Source: JBHICC01 sp046759385 (GTDB lineage Bacteria > Pseudomonadota > Gammaproteobacteria > Acidiferrobacterales > SPGG2). From it: DNA of 64,000 bases. The notes under the pieces were generated by a model that saw nothing but the letters and a program-made list of their open reading frames with translations, did no database searches and was not told the DNA's origin. The position numbers and the translations under genes are program-made. This document shows positions 43,312 through 52,926 of this stretch, one piece after another; within the stretch, counting starts at the first letter, position 1, and each line of letters opens with the position of its first letter. The stretch covers positions 1 through 64,000 of the forward strand of contig JBHICC010000007.1 of NCBI GenBank assembly GCA_046759385.1, read 5' to 3'.

Positions 43312-44118
43312 ATGGACCTACTGCTGTTCGTGAAAGTAGTTGTGCTCGGTGCAGTAGAAGGTCTGACTGAGTTTCTGCCTGTTTCATCGACCGGGCATCT
43401 TATTATCGCCTCCGACCTGCTACGGTTCACCGGTGAGCGCGCTAAGACGTTCCAGATCTTCATCCAGCTTGGTGCGATACTGGGGGTCGTATGGAACTAC
43501 CGCCACCGACTGTTCGAGTACGGCACAGCACTTGATGATCGCACAGCCAGGCAGTTCTGGCTGAACCTTTTTATCGCCTTTGTGCCGGCCGCCATTGTCG
43601 GTTTTGCCTTTCATAAACAGATCAAGGCCTATCTCTTCAATCCCACCGCCGTGGCCATCGCGCTTGTGGTAGGCGGCGTGCTGATTCTGATTATTGAACG
43701 TATGTCTCCGCGTGTGCGGGTACACGACGTAGAGCGTCTCACCGCACTCGACGCACTCAAGGTCGGCGTTGCACAGACGGCGTCGCTGTTCCCTGGAATA
43801 TCGCGCGCGGGTGCTACTATCATGGGTGGGCTACTCGCGGGCCTATCGCGTACGGCGGCGACCGAGTTTTCTTTCTTCCTGGCGATACCCACTATGCTCG
43901 TTGCGACCTGTTATGAGCTCTTCGTAAGCGGGCACTTGCTCGAGGCACAGGATTTGCTCATCTTCGGGCTGGGCTTTGTGGTCGCATTCGTCACTGCGCT
44001 TTTCGTCGTTAGGGCGTTTCTCGCCTACGTTGCACGCTACAATTTCATCGCATTCGGCTATTACCGCATCGGTTTTGGCTTGCTGGTGCTGCTCTACTTT
44101 AACTTCCCCACCCAGTAG
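43312..44118 (+). CDS. uppP: undecaprenyl-diphosphate phosphatase UppP/BacA
   Basis: Recycles the C55 lipid carrier of cell-wall synthesis by dephosphorylation. The 268-residue protein has about eight membrane helices and the two signature loops: EGLTEFLPVSSTGHL near residue 16-30 and GISRAGATIMGGLLAGLSR near 160-178 with the catalytic residues. It starts six bases after pyrC. Confidence 0.96.
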   Translation: MDLLLFVKVVVLGAVEGLTEFLPVSSTGHLIIASDLLRFTGERAKTFQIFIQLGAILGVVWNYRHRLFEYGTALDDRTARQFWLNLFIAFVPAAIVGFAFHKQIKAYLFNPTAVAIALVVGGVLILIIERMSPRVRVHDVERLTALDALKVGVAQTASLFPGISRAGATIMGGLLAGLSRTAATEFSFFLAIPTMLVATCYELFVSGHLLEAQDLLIFGLGFVVAFVTALFVVRAFLAYVARYNFIAFGYYRIGFGLLVLLYFNFPTQ

Positions 44119-44265
44119 GTGGCCTGTAGCCGGCGATAGACGGAGCGTCTGCGATTTGAATGCTGTGCTTGGGTAATATATGTTATTTAAGGATCGCTTG
44201 TCTTCGCTGGGGTGAGACCCGCTCCGAGCGAGCACGGGTACTACCCGATCGGTAGGACTCCTCTT

Positions 44266-45429
44266 ATGGTAAATAGCAGCTCTCCCATGTCGTCTAGGCC
44301 ACGGCTTCTCGTGGTCGATGACTCGCGTGTAATGCGCAAGGCGATCAATAAGCTCGTCCAGAGGGAATTTGAGGTAACAGAGGCCGAGGACGGTGAAAGT
44401 GGTTGGGAGAAGCTCATCGACGACGAGCAAATTCAGGTGGTAATCGCCGATGTATTGATGCCCCGGTTAGATGGCTACGCACTGATCTGTCGCATTCGTG
44501 CGGCAGATCAGATTCGCATTCGCGATGTGCCAGTCATTGTCATCACCGGCGCCGAGGATGACGAGACGCGCGAGCGCGCGTTTGCCTGCGGCGCCAATGA
44601 TTTCATCACGAAACCAATCGATGGGGCACAGCTGCTCGATTGCGCGCGTTCACAGGCACAACTTGAGCAAACCGGTCGAAAGTTGGCCCAGGCGACCGAG
44701 GAATTAGAGGAACAGACGAGTATCGATCCGCTCACTCAGCTCAACAGCCGTCGTCTGTTCCTCCAGCGGGGCAATCAGGATCTAGCGGCGGCGAAGCGCC
44801 GTGGCGATGAGGTTTCTCTGATCCGCTTGGACATCGATGACCTCAAACCCATTTACACCAAGTATGGAGACGACAAAGGGGACCGGATACTCGTATGGCT
44901 CGCCAAGATTCTTGCGCAGGAGACAAGAACGGAAGATACACTTGCTCGCATCGGAGGTGGGGCGTTCGCTATTATCACGCCGACTGCGGGTCGCCTAGAT
45001 GCAGCGGTGCTGTGCGAACGCCTTCGCAGTGCCGTTAACAGCCGGCCATTCACACATGATGGTGTCAGTATTACGGTCAGCGCGAGCCTTGGATTGGTAA
45101 CTTTCGGCAGAGACCGGGGGGAGACGATCGAGGACCTCCTGGCCCTGGCAGAACGCCGGGTAGCCGCTGCCAAGGTAGCTGGCGGTAATCGCTTGAGTGT
45201 CAGCGAGATCGTCGACAGTGGCGACGGTGAAAACGTGATCGTCGAGCAGCCGGATATCAACACGGCCTTGGAGCTATTGCATCGGGGAGACGCAGGAAAG
45301 CTCGAACCTTACTTGCCCGAGCTCGCATTGGCGGTATTGCCTTTGATTGAGATGTGCAACAACAAACTGGACCTTCAGTTTGACCTCGAACTCAATAGCC
45401 TAAAAGACAAGCTATCCAAACTAAAATAA
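44266..45429 (+). CDS. response regulator with degenerate GGDEF domain
   Basis: 387-residue protein. A receiver domain (about 12-130) has LLVVDDSRVMRKAI, the phospho-acceptor Asp in VVIADVLMPRLDG, and ITG and FITKP loops with the switch Lys. A helical linker leads to a GGDEF-fold domain (about 165-310), where the signature reads IGGGAFAI: the Asp-Glu pair of GGDEF is Gly-Ala. Diguanylate cyclase activity is therefore unlikely; it may bind GTP or act as an effector. A C-terminal extension (about 320-387) is helical. GTG at 44212 would extend it by 18 residues. It ends at a heptad element. Confidence 0.82.
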   Translation: MVNSSSPMSSRPRLLVVDDSRVMRKAINKLVQREFEVTEAEDGESGWEKLIDDEQIQVVIADVLMPRLDGYALICRIRAADQIRIRDVPVIVITGAEDDETRERAFACGANDFITKPIDGAQLLDCARSQAQLEQTGRKLAQATEELEEQTSIDPLTQLNSRRLFLQRGNQDLAAAKRRGDEVSLIRLDIDDLKPIYTKYGDDKGDRILVWLAKILAQETRTEDTLARIGGGAFAIITPTAGRLDAAVLCERLRSAVNSRPFTHDGVSITVSASLGLVTFGRDRGETIEDLLALAERRVAAAKVAGGNRLSVSEIVDSGDGENVIVEQPDINTALELLHRGDAGKLEPYLPELALAVLPLIEMCNNKLDLQFDLELNSLKDKLSKLK

Positions 45430-45500
45430 ACGCAGTAAGCAAGTAGCGCGTCTGGTGCTGCCTGTGATTTACTTACCGCTCGCCAACACTCACTAAGATC
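45430..45500. repeat. heptad-word palindromic element D
   Basis: Fills the gap after the response-regulator gene. Phase-of-seven words GCAGTAA, GCAAGTA, GCGCGTC run left to right; the right side reads ACTTACC, GCTCGCC, AACACTC. GTAAGCAAGTAGCG can pair with the right-hand ACTTACCGC side. Confidence 0.45.
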
Positions 45501-45501
45501 A

Positions 45502-46473
45502 TTGTCCGCCAGCAACCCCTTCAAAGCGGCTTGGTGGTGCCGCGGTGCGCATGCGCAAACGCTATGGCCAACCCTGTTTCGTTCAAGATCCCGGGGGCGG
45601 CTGCGCCGTGAACGACTCGAGCTGCCCGACGGGGACTTTATAGACGTGGATTGGTCAGAACGCCTTACCGGCCCGATCGTTGTTATCCTCCACGGCCTCG
45701 AAGGTTCATCGCACTCACCCTACGCACGCGGTCTACTCAGTACTCTATCTCATGTTGGAATGCGCGCTGTCGTGATGCATTTCCGCGGGTGCAGTGGAGC
45801 ACCCAATCGCTTGCCTCGCAGTTATCACTCTGGCGACACGGCTGATTTCGCCTACTTGGTCGCTGTACTACAACAACGCGAGCCGACCACGCCGCTCGCC
45901 TGTGTGGGCTACTCGCTAGGCGGCAACGTGCTGTTAAAGTGGTTGGGTGAAGCCGGATCAGCGGCACCGCTGCAGGCTGCGGTCGCGGTGTCGGTTCCCT
46001 TTTTGCTCGCGCAGGCGGCGGATCGTATGCACCGAGGTTTCTCAAGGCTGTATGAGTGGAAGCTCCTTAGGAGCATGCGGCATGCGGTTGAACGCAAGCG
46101 CGAGCTAATGACACTCAGCATCGATGCTGGCAAGCTGCGCACGTTGCGTAGCTTTCGGGACTTCGACGACCATGTCACGGCACCGCTACATGGTTTCAAG
46201 AGTGCAGCGCATTATTACGCCACAGCGAGCTCTCGACCGTATCTGCGATCAATCGCCATCGATACGCTAATTTTGCACGCGCGCGACGATCCTTTCATGA
46301 CTGAGACGGCCATTCCGGATCCGACCGAAATCTCATCGAAAGTGGAGCTTGAAATCTACAACCGCGGTGGTCATGTCGGATTCGTAACGGGTGCTTGGCC
46401 TTGGGGTGCGCACTATTGGCTTGAGGAACGTATCCCGCGTTATCTGCAACAGCAGATAACAACCGAGGGCTAG
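45502..46473 (+). CDS. YheT-type alpha/beta hydrolase
   Basis: 323-residue hydrolase of the YheT/YbgG-like group. Conserved: AWWCRGAHAQTLWPTLFR, ILHGLEGSSHSPYARGL, MHFRGCSGAPNRLPRSYHSG, the nucleophile CVGYSLGGNVLLKWLGE, Asp in ILHARDDPFM and His in NRGGHVGFV. Function in the family is not settled. TTG at 45502 is the first in-frame start; ribosome site is weak. It converges on pnp with a 120-base gap without a clear terminator. Confidence 0.87.
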   Translation: MSASNPFKAAWWCRGAHAQTLWPTLFRSRSRGRLRRERLELPDGDFIDVDWSERLTGPIVVILHGLEGSSHSPYARGLLSTLSHVGMRAVVMHFRGCSGAPNRLPRSYHSGDTADFAYLVAVLQQREPTTPLACVGYSLGGNVLLKWLGEAGSAAPLQAAVAVSVPFLLAQAADRMHRGFSRLYEWKLLRSMRHAVERKRELMTLSIDAGKLRTLRSFRDFDDHVTAPLHGFKSAAHYYATASSRPYLRSIAIDTLILHARDDPFMTETAIPDPTEISSKVELEIYNRGGHVGFVTGAWPWGAHYWLEERIPRYLQQQITTEG

Positions 46474-46594
46474 AGGCCAACAAGAGAATATCCTTTTTTA
46501 ATCATATGCTTGCATACACCACATCGCGCTGCTGGGTCTTGTCCGATGGGCGCCCGCGAAGTGGAAAGAAATTAGGAGGGGTGGGGAAGGTTAC

Positions 46595-48691
46595 TTAAGA
46601 GGCTGCTACTTGATCGACCGCTTTCATGCTCAGTCGAATCCGACCTTGCTTGTCTACTTCCAATACCTTTACCTTAACGCTGTCTCCCTCCTTAAGCTTA
46701 TCGCTGACGTTCTCTACTCTTTCATTCGAGATCTGCGAAATGTGCACCAACCCATCCTTGCCCGGCAGAATCGTAACGAACGCGCCAAAGTCCATGAGTT
46801 TCGCGACCCTGCCTTCGTACACCATGCCAACCTCGACGTCTGCCGTAAGCTGCTCGACACGGCGCCTCGCCTCCTTAGCAGCACTGTTGTCCACAGAAGC
46901 GATTTTGACCGTACCGTCGTCGGCTATGTCTATAGTAGTGTTGGTCTCCTCGCAGATTGAGCGAATCGTGGTGCCTCCCTTTCCGATGACGTCCCGAATT
47001 CTGTCTGGATTGATCTTGAATGTGATGATACGAGGCGCATATTCCGAAAGCTCTGATCGCGGCTGAGCGATGACTTTGTTCATTTCACCGAGGATGTGTA
47101 AGCGCCCTTCTCTGGCCTGATCGAGCGCAGCGCGCATGATCTCTTTGGTAATCCCTTCAATCTTGATATCCATTTGCAACGCGGTGACGCCATCGGCTGT
47201 ACCCGCGACTTTGAAGTCCATATCGCCCAGGTGATCCTCGTCACCGATAATGTCTGTCAAAACAGCAAAGCGATTACCTTCCTTGATTAATCCCATTGCC
47301 ACACCCGCGACAGGACCTCTGACGTGTACGCCAGCATCCATGAGCGATAAGCTCGTACCACAGACGGTAGCCATCGAGCTTGATCCATTCGACTCCGTGA
47401 TCTCAGAGACTACCCGTATGACATAGGGGTATTCGCTCATATCAGGCAATACTGCTGTCACGCCGCGGCGCGCGAGACGACCGTGCCCAATTTCCCGTCG
47501 CTTGGGTGCGCCAACGCGGCCGGTCTCAGCGACGGAATAAGGCGGGAAGTTATAGTGCAGCATAAAGGGATCCTTACGCTCACCTTCCAGCGCATCGATG
47601 ATCTGCGCGTCGCGGCCAGTTCCAAGTGTGGTAATCACCAGCGCTTGGGTTTCGCCGCGCGTAAACAACGCCGATCCGTGTGTACGCGGGAGAACGCCGA
47701 CGCGAATGTTGATTGGTCTTACCGTACGCGTATCGCGGCCGTCGATGCGTGGCTCCCCTTGGAGAATTCGGCTGCGTACGATGTCGCGTTCTGCTCCCTT
47801 GATGACTTCCTTAACCTTCGCAACCTGCTCGTCCTGGCCATCGTCAGACTCCAGTTGCGTAATAATTTGCTCACGAACTTGCGCGAGCTCATTTTGTCGC
47901 GCGGTCTTTTCCGCAATCTGATAAGCGGCCTCGATCCCCGACTTGCCTGCAGCGAGCACAGACTCCGTCAGCGAGAGGTCGTCTTCCGGTGCCCGCCAAT
48001 CCCAAGACTTAGTGCCCGCTTCCTCCGCCAGTTCGCGGATCGCCCGAATGACCGGCTGCATTTGCTCATGGCCGAACATGACCGAGCCAAGCATGGTCTC
48101 CTCGGAAAGCTCTCCGGCCTCGGATTCGACCATCAGTACAGCCACCTCGGTTCCAGCCACCACCAGATCGAGCTGGGAGTCCTTCAGCTCACCGGCAGTC
48201 GGGTTAAGTAAGTATTGACCATCCTTGTAACCGACCCGTGCCGCGCCGATGGGTCCACGAAACGGCACCCCCGAAAGACTCAGGGCAGCGGAAGCACCGA
48301 TGAGCGAAATAATGTCCGGATCGGTCTCGGGATCGAGTGACAAGACCGTGACGATGACCTGAACTTCGTTGATGAAACCGTCGGGGAAAAGGGGTCTGAT
48401 GGGGCGATCAATAAGGCGGGAGGTGAGGATTTCTTTCTCGGAGGGTCGGCCCTCGCGTTTGAAAAATCCCCCCGGTATCCGTCCCGCTGCAAACGTTTTT
48501 TCCTGATAGTCTACCGTTAATGGAAAGAAATCCTGCCCCGGCCTGGTGTCCTTGGCCCCTACCACGGTCGCGAGCACGACCGTATCGCCCATGCTCGCCA
48601 TGACCGCTCCGCTGGCCTGGCTCGCAATTTCTCCGGTTTCTAGGGTAATCGTGTGCGCACCATACTGCAGGGATTTAGTGATCTTGCCCAA
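46595..48691 (-). CDS. pnp: polyribonucleotide nucleotidyltransferase
   Basis: 3'-5' phosphorolytic exonuclease and degradosome component. The 698-residue product has two RNase PH domains (about 1-210 and 310-545) separated by a helical linker, with FFKREGRPSEKEILTSRLIDRPIRPLFP and the C-terminal core SDFKVAGT-like MDFKVAGTADGVTALQMDIK. A KH domain with VIGKGGTTIRSI (about 560-580) and an S1 domain (about 620-692) follow. It is the last gene of the metY-type translation operon, 21 bases after rpsO. Confidence 0.97.
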   Translation of the reverse strand: MGKITKSLQYGAHTITLETGEIASQASGAVMASMGDTVVLATVVGAKDTRPGQDFFPLTVDYQEKTFAAGRIPGGFFKREGRPSEKEILTSRLIDRPIRPLFPDGFINEVQVIVTVLSLDPETDPDIISLIGASAALSLSGVPFRGPIGAARVGYKDGQYLLNPTAGELKDSQLDLVVAGTEVAVLMVESEAGELSEETMLGSVMFGHEQMQPVIRAIRELAEEAGTKSWDWRAPEDDLSLTESVLAAGKSGIEAAYQIAEKTARQNELAQVREQIITQLESDDGQDEQVAKVKEVIKGAERDIVRSRILQGEPRIDGRDTRTVRPINIRVGVLPRTHGSALFTRGETQALVITTLGTGRDAQIIDALEGERKDPFMLHYNFPPYSVAETGRVGAPKRREIGHGRLARRGVTAVLPDMSEYPYVIRVVSEITESNGSSSMATVCGTSLSLMDAGVHVRGPVAGVAMGLIKEGNRFAVLTDIIGDEDHLGDMDFKVAGTADGVTALQMDIKIEGITKEIMRAALDQAREGRLHILGEMNKVIAQPRSELSEYAPRIITFKINPDRIRDVIGKGGTTIRSICEETNTTIDIADDGTVKIASVDNSAAKEARRRVEQLTADVEVGMVYEGRVAKLMDFGAFVTILPGKDGLVHISQISNERVENVSDKLKEGDSVKVKVLEVDKQGRIRLSMKAVDQVAAS

Positions 48692-48712
48692 TGCTCTGCC
48701 CTCGATCGCAGA

Positions 48713-48982
48713 TTATTTCCTTAAGCCTAGCCGCTCTATCAGCGTTCGATAGCGGTTGACGTCAACCCTCTTCAGGTAATCTAGCATCTTCCTTCGCTTG
48801 TTAATCATGCGCAGTAGCCCCAGGCGCGAATGGCGATCGTGGGGGTGACTCTGAAAATGGCCAGACAGATCATTGATCTGTGCCGATAGCAAAGCGACCT
48901 GAACTTCGGGCGAACCGGTGTCGCCCTGGTGAGTCTTATAGTCGCTTACAATCTTGGACTTTTCTTCGGCCGTGAGTGCCAT
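48713..48982 (-). CDS. rpsO: 30S ribosomal protein S15
   Basis: 89-residue small-subunit protein binding 16S rRNA centrally. It starts MALTAEEKSKIVSDYKTH, continues with GDTGSPEVQVALL, HFQSHPHDRHSRLGLLRMINKRRKMLDYLK and ends LIERLGLRK. A possible TAGAAT -10 lies in the 99-base space after truB (on the minus strand, about 49046-49051), so an internal rpsO promoter is plausible. Confidence 0.98.
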   Translation of the reverse strand: MALTAEEKSKIVSDYKTHQGDTGSPEVQVALLSAQINDLSGHFQSHPHDRHSRLGLLRMINKRRKMLDYLKRVDVNRYRTLIERLGLRK

Positions 48983-49081
48983 TTAGCCCTGCCCCATACC
49001 TTTTATGCTTTAAGTTTAGAGTTCAACCCCGCATTGAGGGCGCGCGTATTCTACCTGTGCACCCTACCAAACGAAAGCCGC

Positions 49082-50002
49082 CTACGGCCGCGCAGACCCG
49101 CCCAGCAATAGCCGGCGCGGTGCTACGCGACCGTCGTCCAGAATCTGGCCCATGCCCAGAAAGCGTGGTCCTTCGGCGTACAACCGCACCCAGCCGGGAC
49201 GGTGAGAATGACGCACCGACACCGCTTGGCCACGGCAGAGATAATGCACGGCCAAGGGTGTCAAATACACATCTGGCAGGCCAGCGAGTGCCACGTCAAC
49301 CGGCAACAACAGCGCTTCGCGTGCTTGCTGACTACCGGCTGCCTGCAGTTGATCCAGCCCGACAGCATCCTCAACTAATAGCTCACCTACGGCCATCCGT
49401 CGCAAGCGCGCCACGTGCGCACCGCAACCTAAGAACACACCCAGATCGTGCGCCAGCGCACGGATGTACGTGCCTTTCGAGCAATGGATCTCCAGATCTA
49501 GCTGATCTTCTCGCAGATCGATACACTGCATCTCATGGACCGTTACTTGGCGCGGTTCGCGTTCTACTTCTATGCCCTTGCGCGCGAGCTTGTACAGCGA
49601 TGTGCCTCCTCGTTTAATGGCAGAGAACATCGGCGGTAACTGTTCGATCTGGCCTTCGAAACGCCGTAGCGCGCGTTCAATTTCGCGCCGCGTGACGCGC
49701 GCTGGGCGGCTTTCCACCACCTCACCCTCGCAATCGAATGTGGTTGTCGACTCACCAAGCTTGAATACAGTGCGGTATCGCTTGTCCGCGTTGAGCAGAA
49801 ATTGCGAAATCTTCGTGGCTTCCCCAAAACAAAGCGGTAATAGACCGGTCGCGATAGGATCAAGACTGCCGGTGTGACCGGCCTTTCGCGCTTGAAACAG
49901 CAGCTTCGCCGCTTGCAGCGCCTGATTGGATGTCATCGACGCTGGCTTATCTAGAAGAAAGATACCGTTAACGTCGAGACGGTTGCGATTTCGCCTTGCC
50001 AC
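49082..50002 (-). CDS. truB: tRNA pseudouridine-55 synthase
   Basis: Makes pseudouridine 55 in the T-loop of tRNAs. The 306-residue protein has GIFLLDKPASMTSNQAL, KAGHTGSLDPIATGLLPLC with the catalytic Asp, and the PUA-like C-terminus. It follows rbfA by six bases in the standard order. Confidence 0.97.
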   Translation of the reverse strand: MARRNRNRLDVNGIFLLDKPASMTSNQALQAAKLLFQARKAGHTGSLDPIATGLLPLCFGEATKISQFLLNADKRYRTVFKLGESTTTFDCEGEVVESRPARVTRREIERALRRFEGQIEQLPPMFSAIKRGGTSLYKLARKGIEVEREPRQVTVHEMQCIDLREDQLDLEIHCSKGTYIRALAHDLGVFLGCGAHVARLRRMAVGELLVEDAVGLDQLQAAGSQQAREALLLPVDVALAGLPDVYLTPLAVHYLCRGQAVSVRHSHRPGWVRLYAEGPRFLGMGQILDDGRVAPRRLLLGGSARP

Positions 50003-50008
50003 GTGATT

Positions 50009-50377
50009 TCAACGATCCGAATGCTCATCCTCGGCGACGGCGCGGTCAATAAGACGCGAGAGTGTTATCCCTTTCTCTATTGACTCATCGTACAGGAACT
50101 GCAGCTGCGGCACGCCGCGCAACGCGAGCCGGCTCATCAAGCGCCGACGCAGAAAGCGCGCCGCCTTGTTAAGCGCGGCTGCGCTTTGTGTCGCGCTCCT
50201 GGTGCCCGCTAGGGTTGTAAAATAGATCTTTGCTGTCGAAAGGTCTGGACTTACCTCGGCGCCGGTTAGCGTTACTCCATGGCAGCGGGGGTCGGTGAGG
50301 TCGTGTTGAATCAAGCCGGCAAGCTCCCGCTTCACTAGCTCGGCCACACGCCGCGGACGGTTTGATTCGTTATGCAC
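50009..50377 (-). CDS. rbfA: ribosome-binding factor A
   Basis: KH-fold 30S maturation factor of 122 residues. It starts after NRPRRVAELVKRELAGLIQ, has DPRCHGVTLTGAEVSPDLSTAKIYF and FLRRRLMSRLALRGVPQLQFLYD and ends in an acidic tail. It sits 65 bases after infB and just before truB. Confidence 0.96.
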   Translation of the reverse strand: MHNESNRPRRVAELVKRELAGLIQHDLTDPRCHGVTLTGAEVSPDLSTAKIYFTTLAGTRSATQSAAALNKAARFLRRRLMSRLALRGVPQLQFLYDESIEKGITLSRLIDRAVAEDEHSDR

Positions 50378-50442
50378 GAGTGTTACCCCTGGAAGGCGAG
50401 CTTGCCTAAACCGTGACTACATCAGCCACAATGCGCCGCGCT

Positions 50443-52926
50443 TTAGACCGCGCGTGCCACTTCTACCTTTTCAAATACTTCGATCTGATCGCTAGATTTG
50501 ACGTCGTTGTAGTTCTTCACCCCGATACCGCACTCCAGCCCAGCCTTAACCTCGCTTACGTCTTCCTTGAATCGGCGCAACGATTCAAGCTCGCCTTCAA
50601 AGATCACGACGTTGTCCCGCAGTACCCGGATCGGTAACCCGCGGCGTACGGCGCCCTCAGACACGTAACAGCCTGCAATCGCGCCAAACTTGCGCACACG
50701 GAACACATCCCGGACCTCGGCCAGACCGACGACCTGCTCCTTGACCTGTGGCTCCAGCAGCCCGTTAATCGCCCGCTTGACTTCATCGACCGCATCGTAG
50801 ATCACGTTGTAGTAGTGCACGTCCACACCTTCGGCCTCAATCAGTCGCCTCGCCGTGCTGTCTGCGCGTACATTGAAACCAATGATGACGGCTTCAGACG
50901 CCATGGCAAGATTAACATCCGATTCACTGATGCCACCGACCATACCATGGATCACTTTGACCTTGACCTCCTCGGTGGATAGCCCTTCCAAGGTCTCGAT
51001 CAAGGCTTCGACAGACCCTTGTACGTCGGCCTTGATAAGCAGATTCAGAGTCTGAAAGTCGCCTTCCTTCATCTGCTCGAACACATCGGAAAGCCTAGCC
51101 GCTTGCTGGCGTGCGAGCTTGGTATCCTTGTACTGGCCTTGGCGATAAAGCGCGATCTCACGGGCCTTGCGTTCGCTCTCCACAGCAATGACGTCATCGC
51201 CTGCGCTCGGTACGCCTGAGAGCCCCTGAATCTCTACCGGGATCGAGGGCCCAGCGCCTTTCACGGACTTGCCGTTCTCATCTAGCATCGCGCGAACACG
51301 ACCATACTCGGCACCGGCAAGTACCACCTCGCCCTTGTGCAAGGTCCCGCGTTGCACCAGCACCGTCGCCACTGGCCCCCGGCCCTTGTCCAAACGTGCC
51401 TCAACCACCAGCCCCGCCGCTGGTCCCGCGCTGACCGCTTTCAGTTCAAGCAGCTCGGCCTGCAAGATAATCGCCTCGAGCAGGGCGTCGATCCCTTCAC
51501 CGGTCTTCGCGGAGACGTTTACGAATAGCTCCTCGCCACCCCATTGCTCTGGCACCACCTGGTGCTGGGTCAGATCCTGACGCACGCGCTCCGGGTCTGA
51601 GTCCGGCTTGTCAATCTTGTTGACCGCAACCACGATCGGTACGCCAGCGTCGCGCGCATGGTGGATCGCCTCGACGGTCTGCGGCTTTACACCGTCGTCA
51701 GCTGCTACCACGAGTACCACGAGATCGGTTGATTTCGCTCCGCGTGCCCGCATTGCCGTAAACGCCTCGTGGCCCGGCGTATCGAGGAAGGTGACAGCGC
51801 CCTTGGCAACCCTAACATGATGGGCACCGATGTGTTGCGTAATGCCGCCAGCCTCGCCGCTGGCCACGCGCGTCTTCCGCATATAATCCAACAACGACGT
51901 CTTGCCATGATCAACGTGCCCCATCACCGTCACCACAGGCGGGCGCGGTTCGGGCTCCGCTTCAATCGCAGCCTCGTGTTCAAGCAGGGCCTCAGGGGTT
52001 TTCGGCCGCGCCTCTTTGACGACATGGCCCATCTCTTCGACAACAATAGTGGCCGTGTCGCGATCCAGTACCTGATTAATCGTCACCATGCTACCCAAAC
52101 CCATCAGTGCCTTGATCACCTCCGCCGCCTTTACAGACATCCGCTGAGCGAGCTCGGCAACCGTGATCGTCTCCGGAATGATCACTTCGCGCACAACCGG
52201 TTGTGTGGGCTTCTCGAAGGCGTGCTGGCCGGACAAGGTAGTGACCACGGCCTTTTTGGACACTGGCCTAACTCGGCGCCGGACCTTCTTGCCTTCCGCC
52301 ATGTGCAACTCAGCGCGTTCCGGAGGCCCGGCCTCCTTGGGCTTCTCTTGCTCCTCCTTGACCTCTTTTTTCTTGGTACGGGCCGTCACCGCTTCAGGGG
52401 GCATCGGCACCGGCTCAACAACCGAGGACAGCCCTGGCGCAGGCGGCGGGGCGGGCACTTCGGTCTCGACGGGTGATTCAGGCACCTCTACTTGGGTGGC
52501 GCTTTCTGGTCGCGTTTGGGCCGCCGGGACCTCTTCGAGTTGAGGCGCAACCGGTTCCCCTAAGATAGGCGTTGCTCCGGGCTGCGTCGGTTCCGTGGCT
52601 GGCGCAACCTGATCCATATCAGGGCGTTTGACGAATGTACGCCGCTTTCGTACTTCGACTTGGACGGTTCGCGTGCCGCCCGTGCGTGTGTTCTGTGTGA
52701 TTTGGCTCGTCGACTTGCGTTTGACCGAAATTTTCCTTCGCGCCGGTGCCTCTTCTTCGCCACCACGCAGAAAACTGAGCAAGGTCATTTTTTCTTCGTC
52801 ACTCAGCGCGTCGCTTGCTTGCTTATCATCAATGCCTGCGGCATTTAACTGGCGCAATAAAGTCTCTGACGGAACGCCGATGCGTTCAGCGAATGCTTTT
52901 ACTGTCGTCGATGCTATCTTGCTCAT
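50443..52926 (-). CDS. infB: translation initiation factor IF-2
   Basis: GTPase that places initiator tRNA on the 30S subunit. The 827 residues have the N-terminal IF2N helices, a long Pro/Glu/Lys/Ala-rich low-complexity linker (about 70-250) and a second IF2N region. The G domain (about 330-500) has GHVDHGKTSLLDYMR, DTPGHEAFTAMRARGA and NKIDKPDSD, then the beta-barrels and the C2 tRNA-binding domain. Its ATG overlaps the nusA stop by one base (TAATG). Confidence 0.97.
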   Translation of the reverse strand: MSKIASTTVKAFAERIGVPSETLLRQLNAAGIDDKQASDALSDEEKMTLLSFLRGGEEEAPARRKISVKRKSTSQITQNTRTGGTRTVQVEVRKRRTFVKRPDMDQVAPATEPTQPGATPILGEPVAPQLEEVPAAQTRPESATQVEVPESPVETEVPAPPPAPGLSSVVEPVPMPPEAVTARTKKKEVKEEQEKPKEAGPPERAELHMAEGKKVRRRVRPVSKKAVVTTLSGQHAFEKPTQPVVREVIIPETITVAELAQRMSVKAAEVIKALMGLGSMVTINQVLDRDTATIVVEEMGHVVKEARPKTPEALLEHEAAIEAEPEPRPPVVTVMGHVDHGKTSLLDYMRKTRVASGEAGGITQHIGAHHVRVAKGAVTFLDTPGHEAFTAMRARGAKSTDLVVLVVAADDGVKPQTVEAIHHARDAGVPIVVAVNKIDKPDSDPERVRQDLTQHQVVPEQWGGEELFVNVSAKTGEGIDALLEAIILQAELLELKAVSAGPAAGLVVEARLDKGRGPVATVLVQRGTLHKGEVVLAGAEYGRVRAMLDENGKSVKGAGPSIPVEIQGLSGVPSAGDDVIAVESERKAREIALYRQGQYKDTKLARQQAARLSDVFEQMKEGDFQTLNLLIKADVQGSVEALIETLEGLSTEEVKVKVIHGMVGGISESDVNLAMASEAVIIGFNVRADSTARRLIEAEGVDVHYYNVIYDAVDEVKRAINGLLEPQVKEQVVGLAEVRDVFRVRKFGAIAGCYVSEGAVRRGLPIRVLRDNVVIFEGELESLRRFKEDVSEVKAGLECGIGVKNYNDVKSSDQIEVFEKVEVARAV

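Noticed and set aside
47483..48211. Plus-strand ORF of 242 codons within pnp
   Set aside because: It lies wholly antisense to a well-supported gene and has no ribosome site or family.
51769..52476. Plus-strand ORF of 235 codons within infB
   Set aside because: Antisense shadow of the low-complexity linker and G domain.
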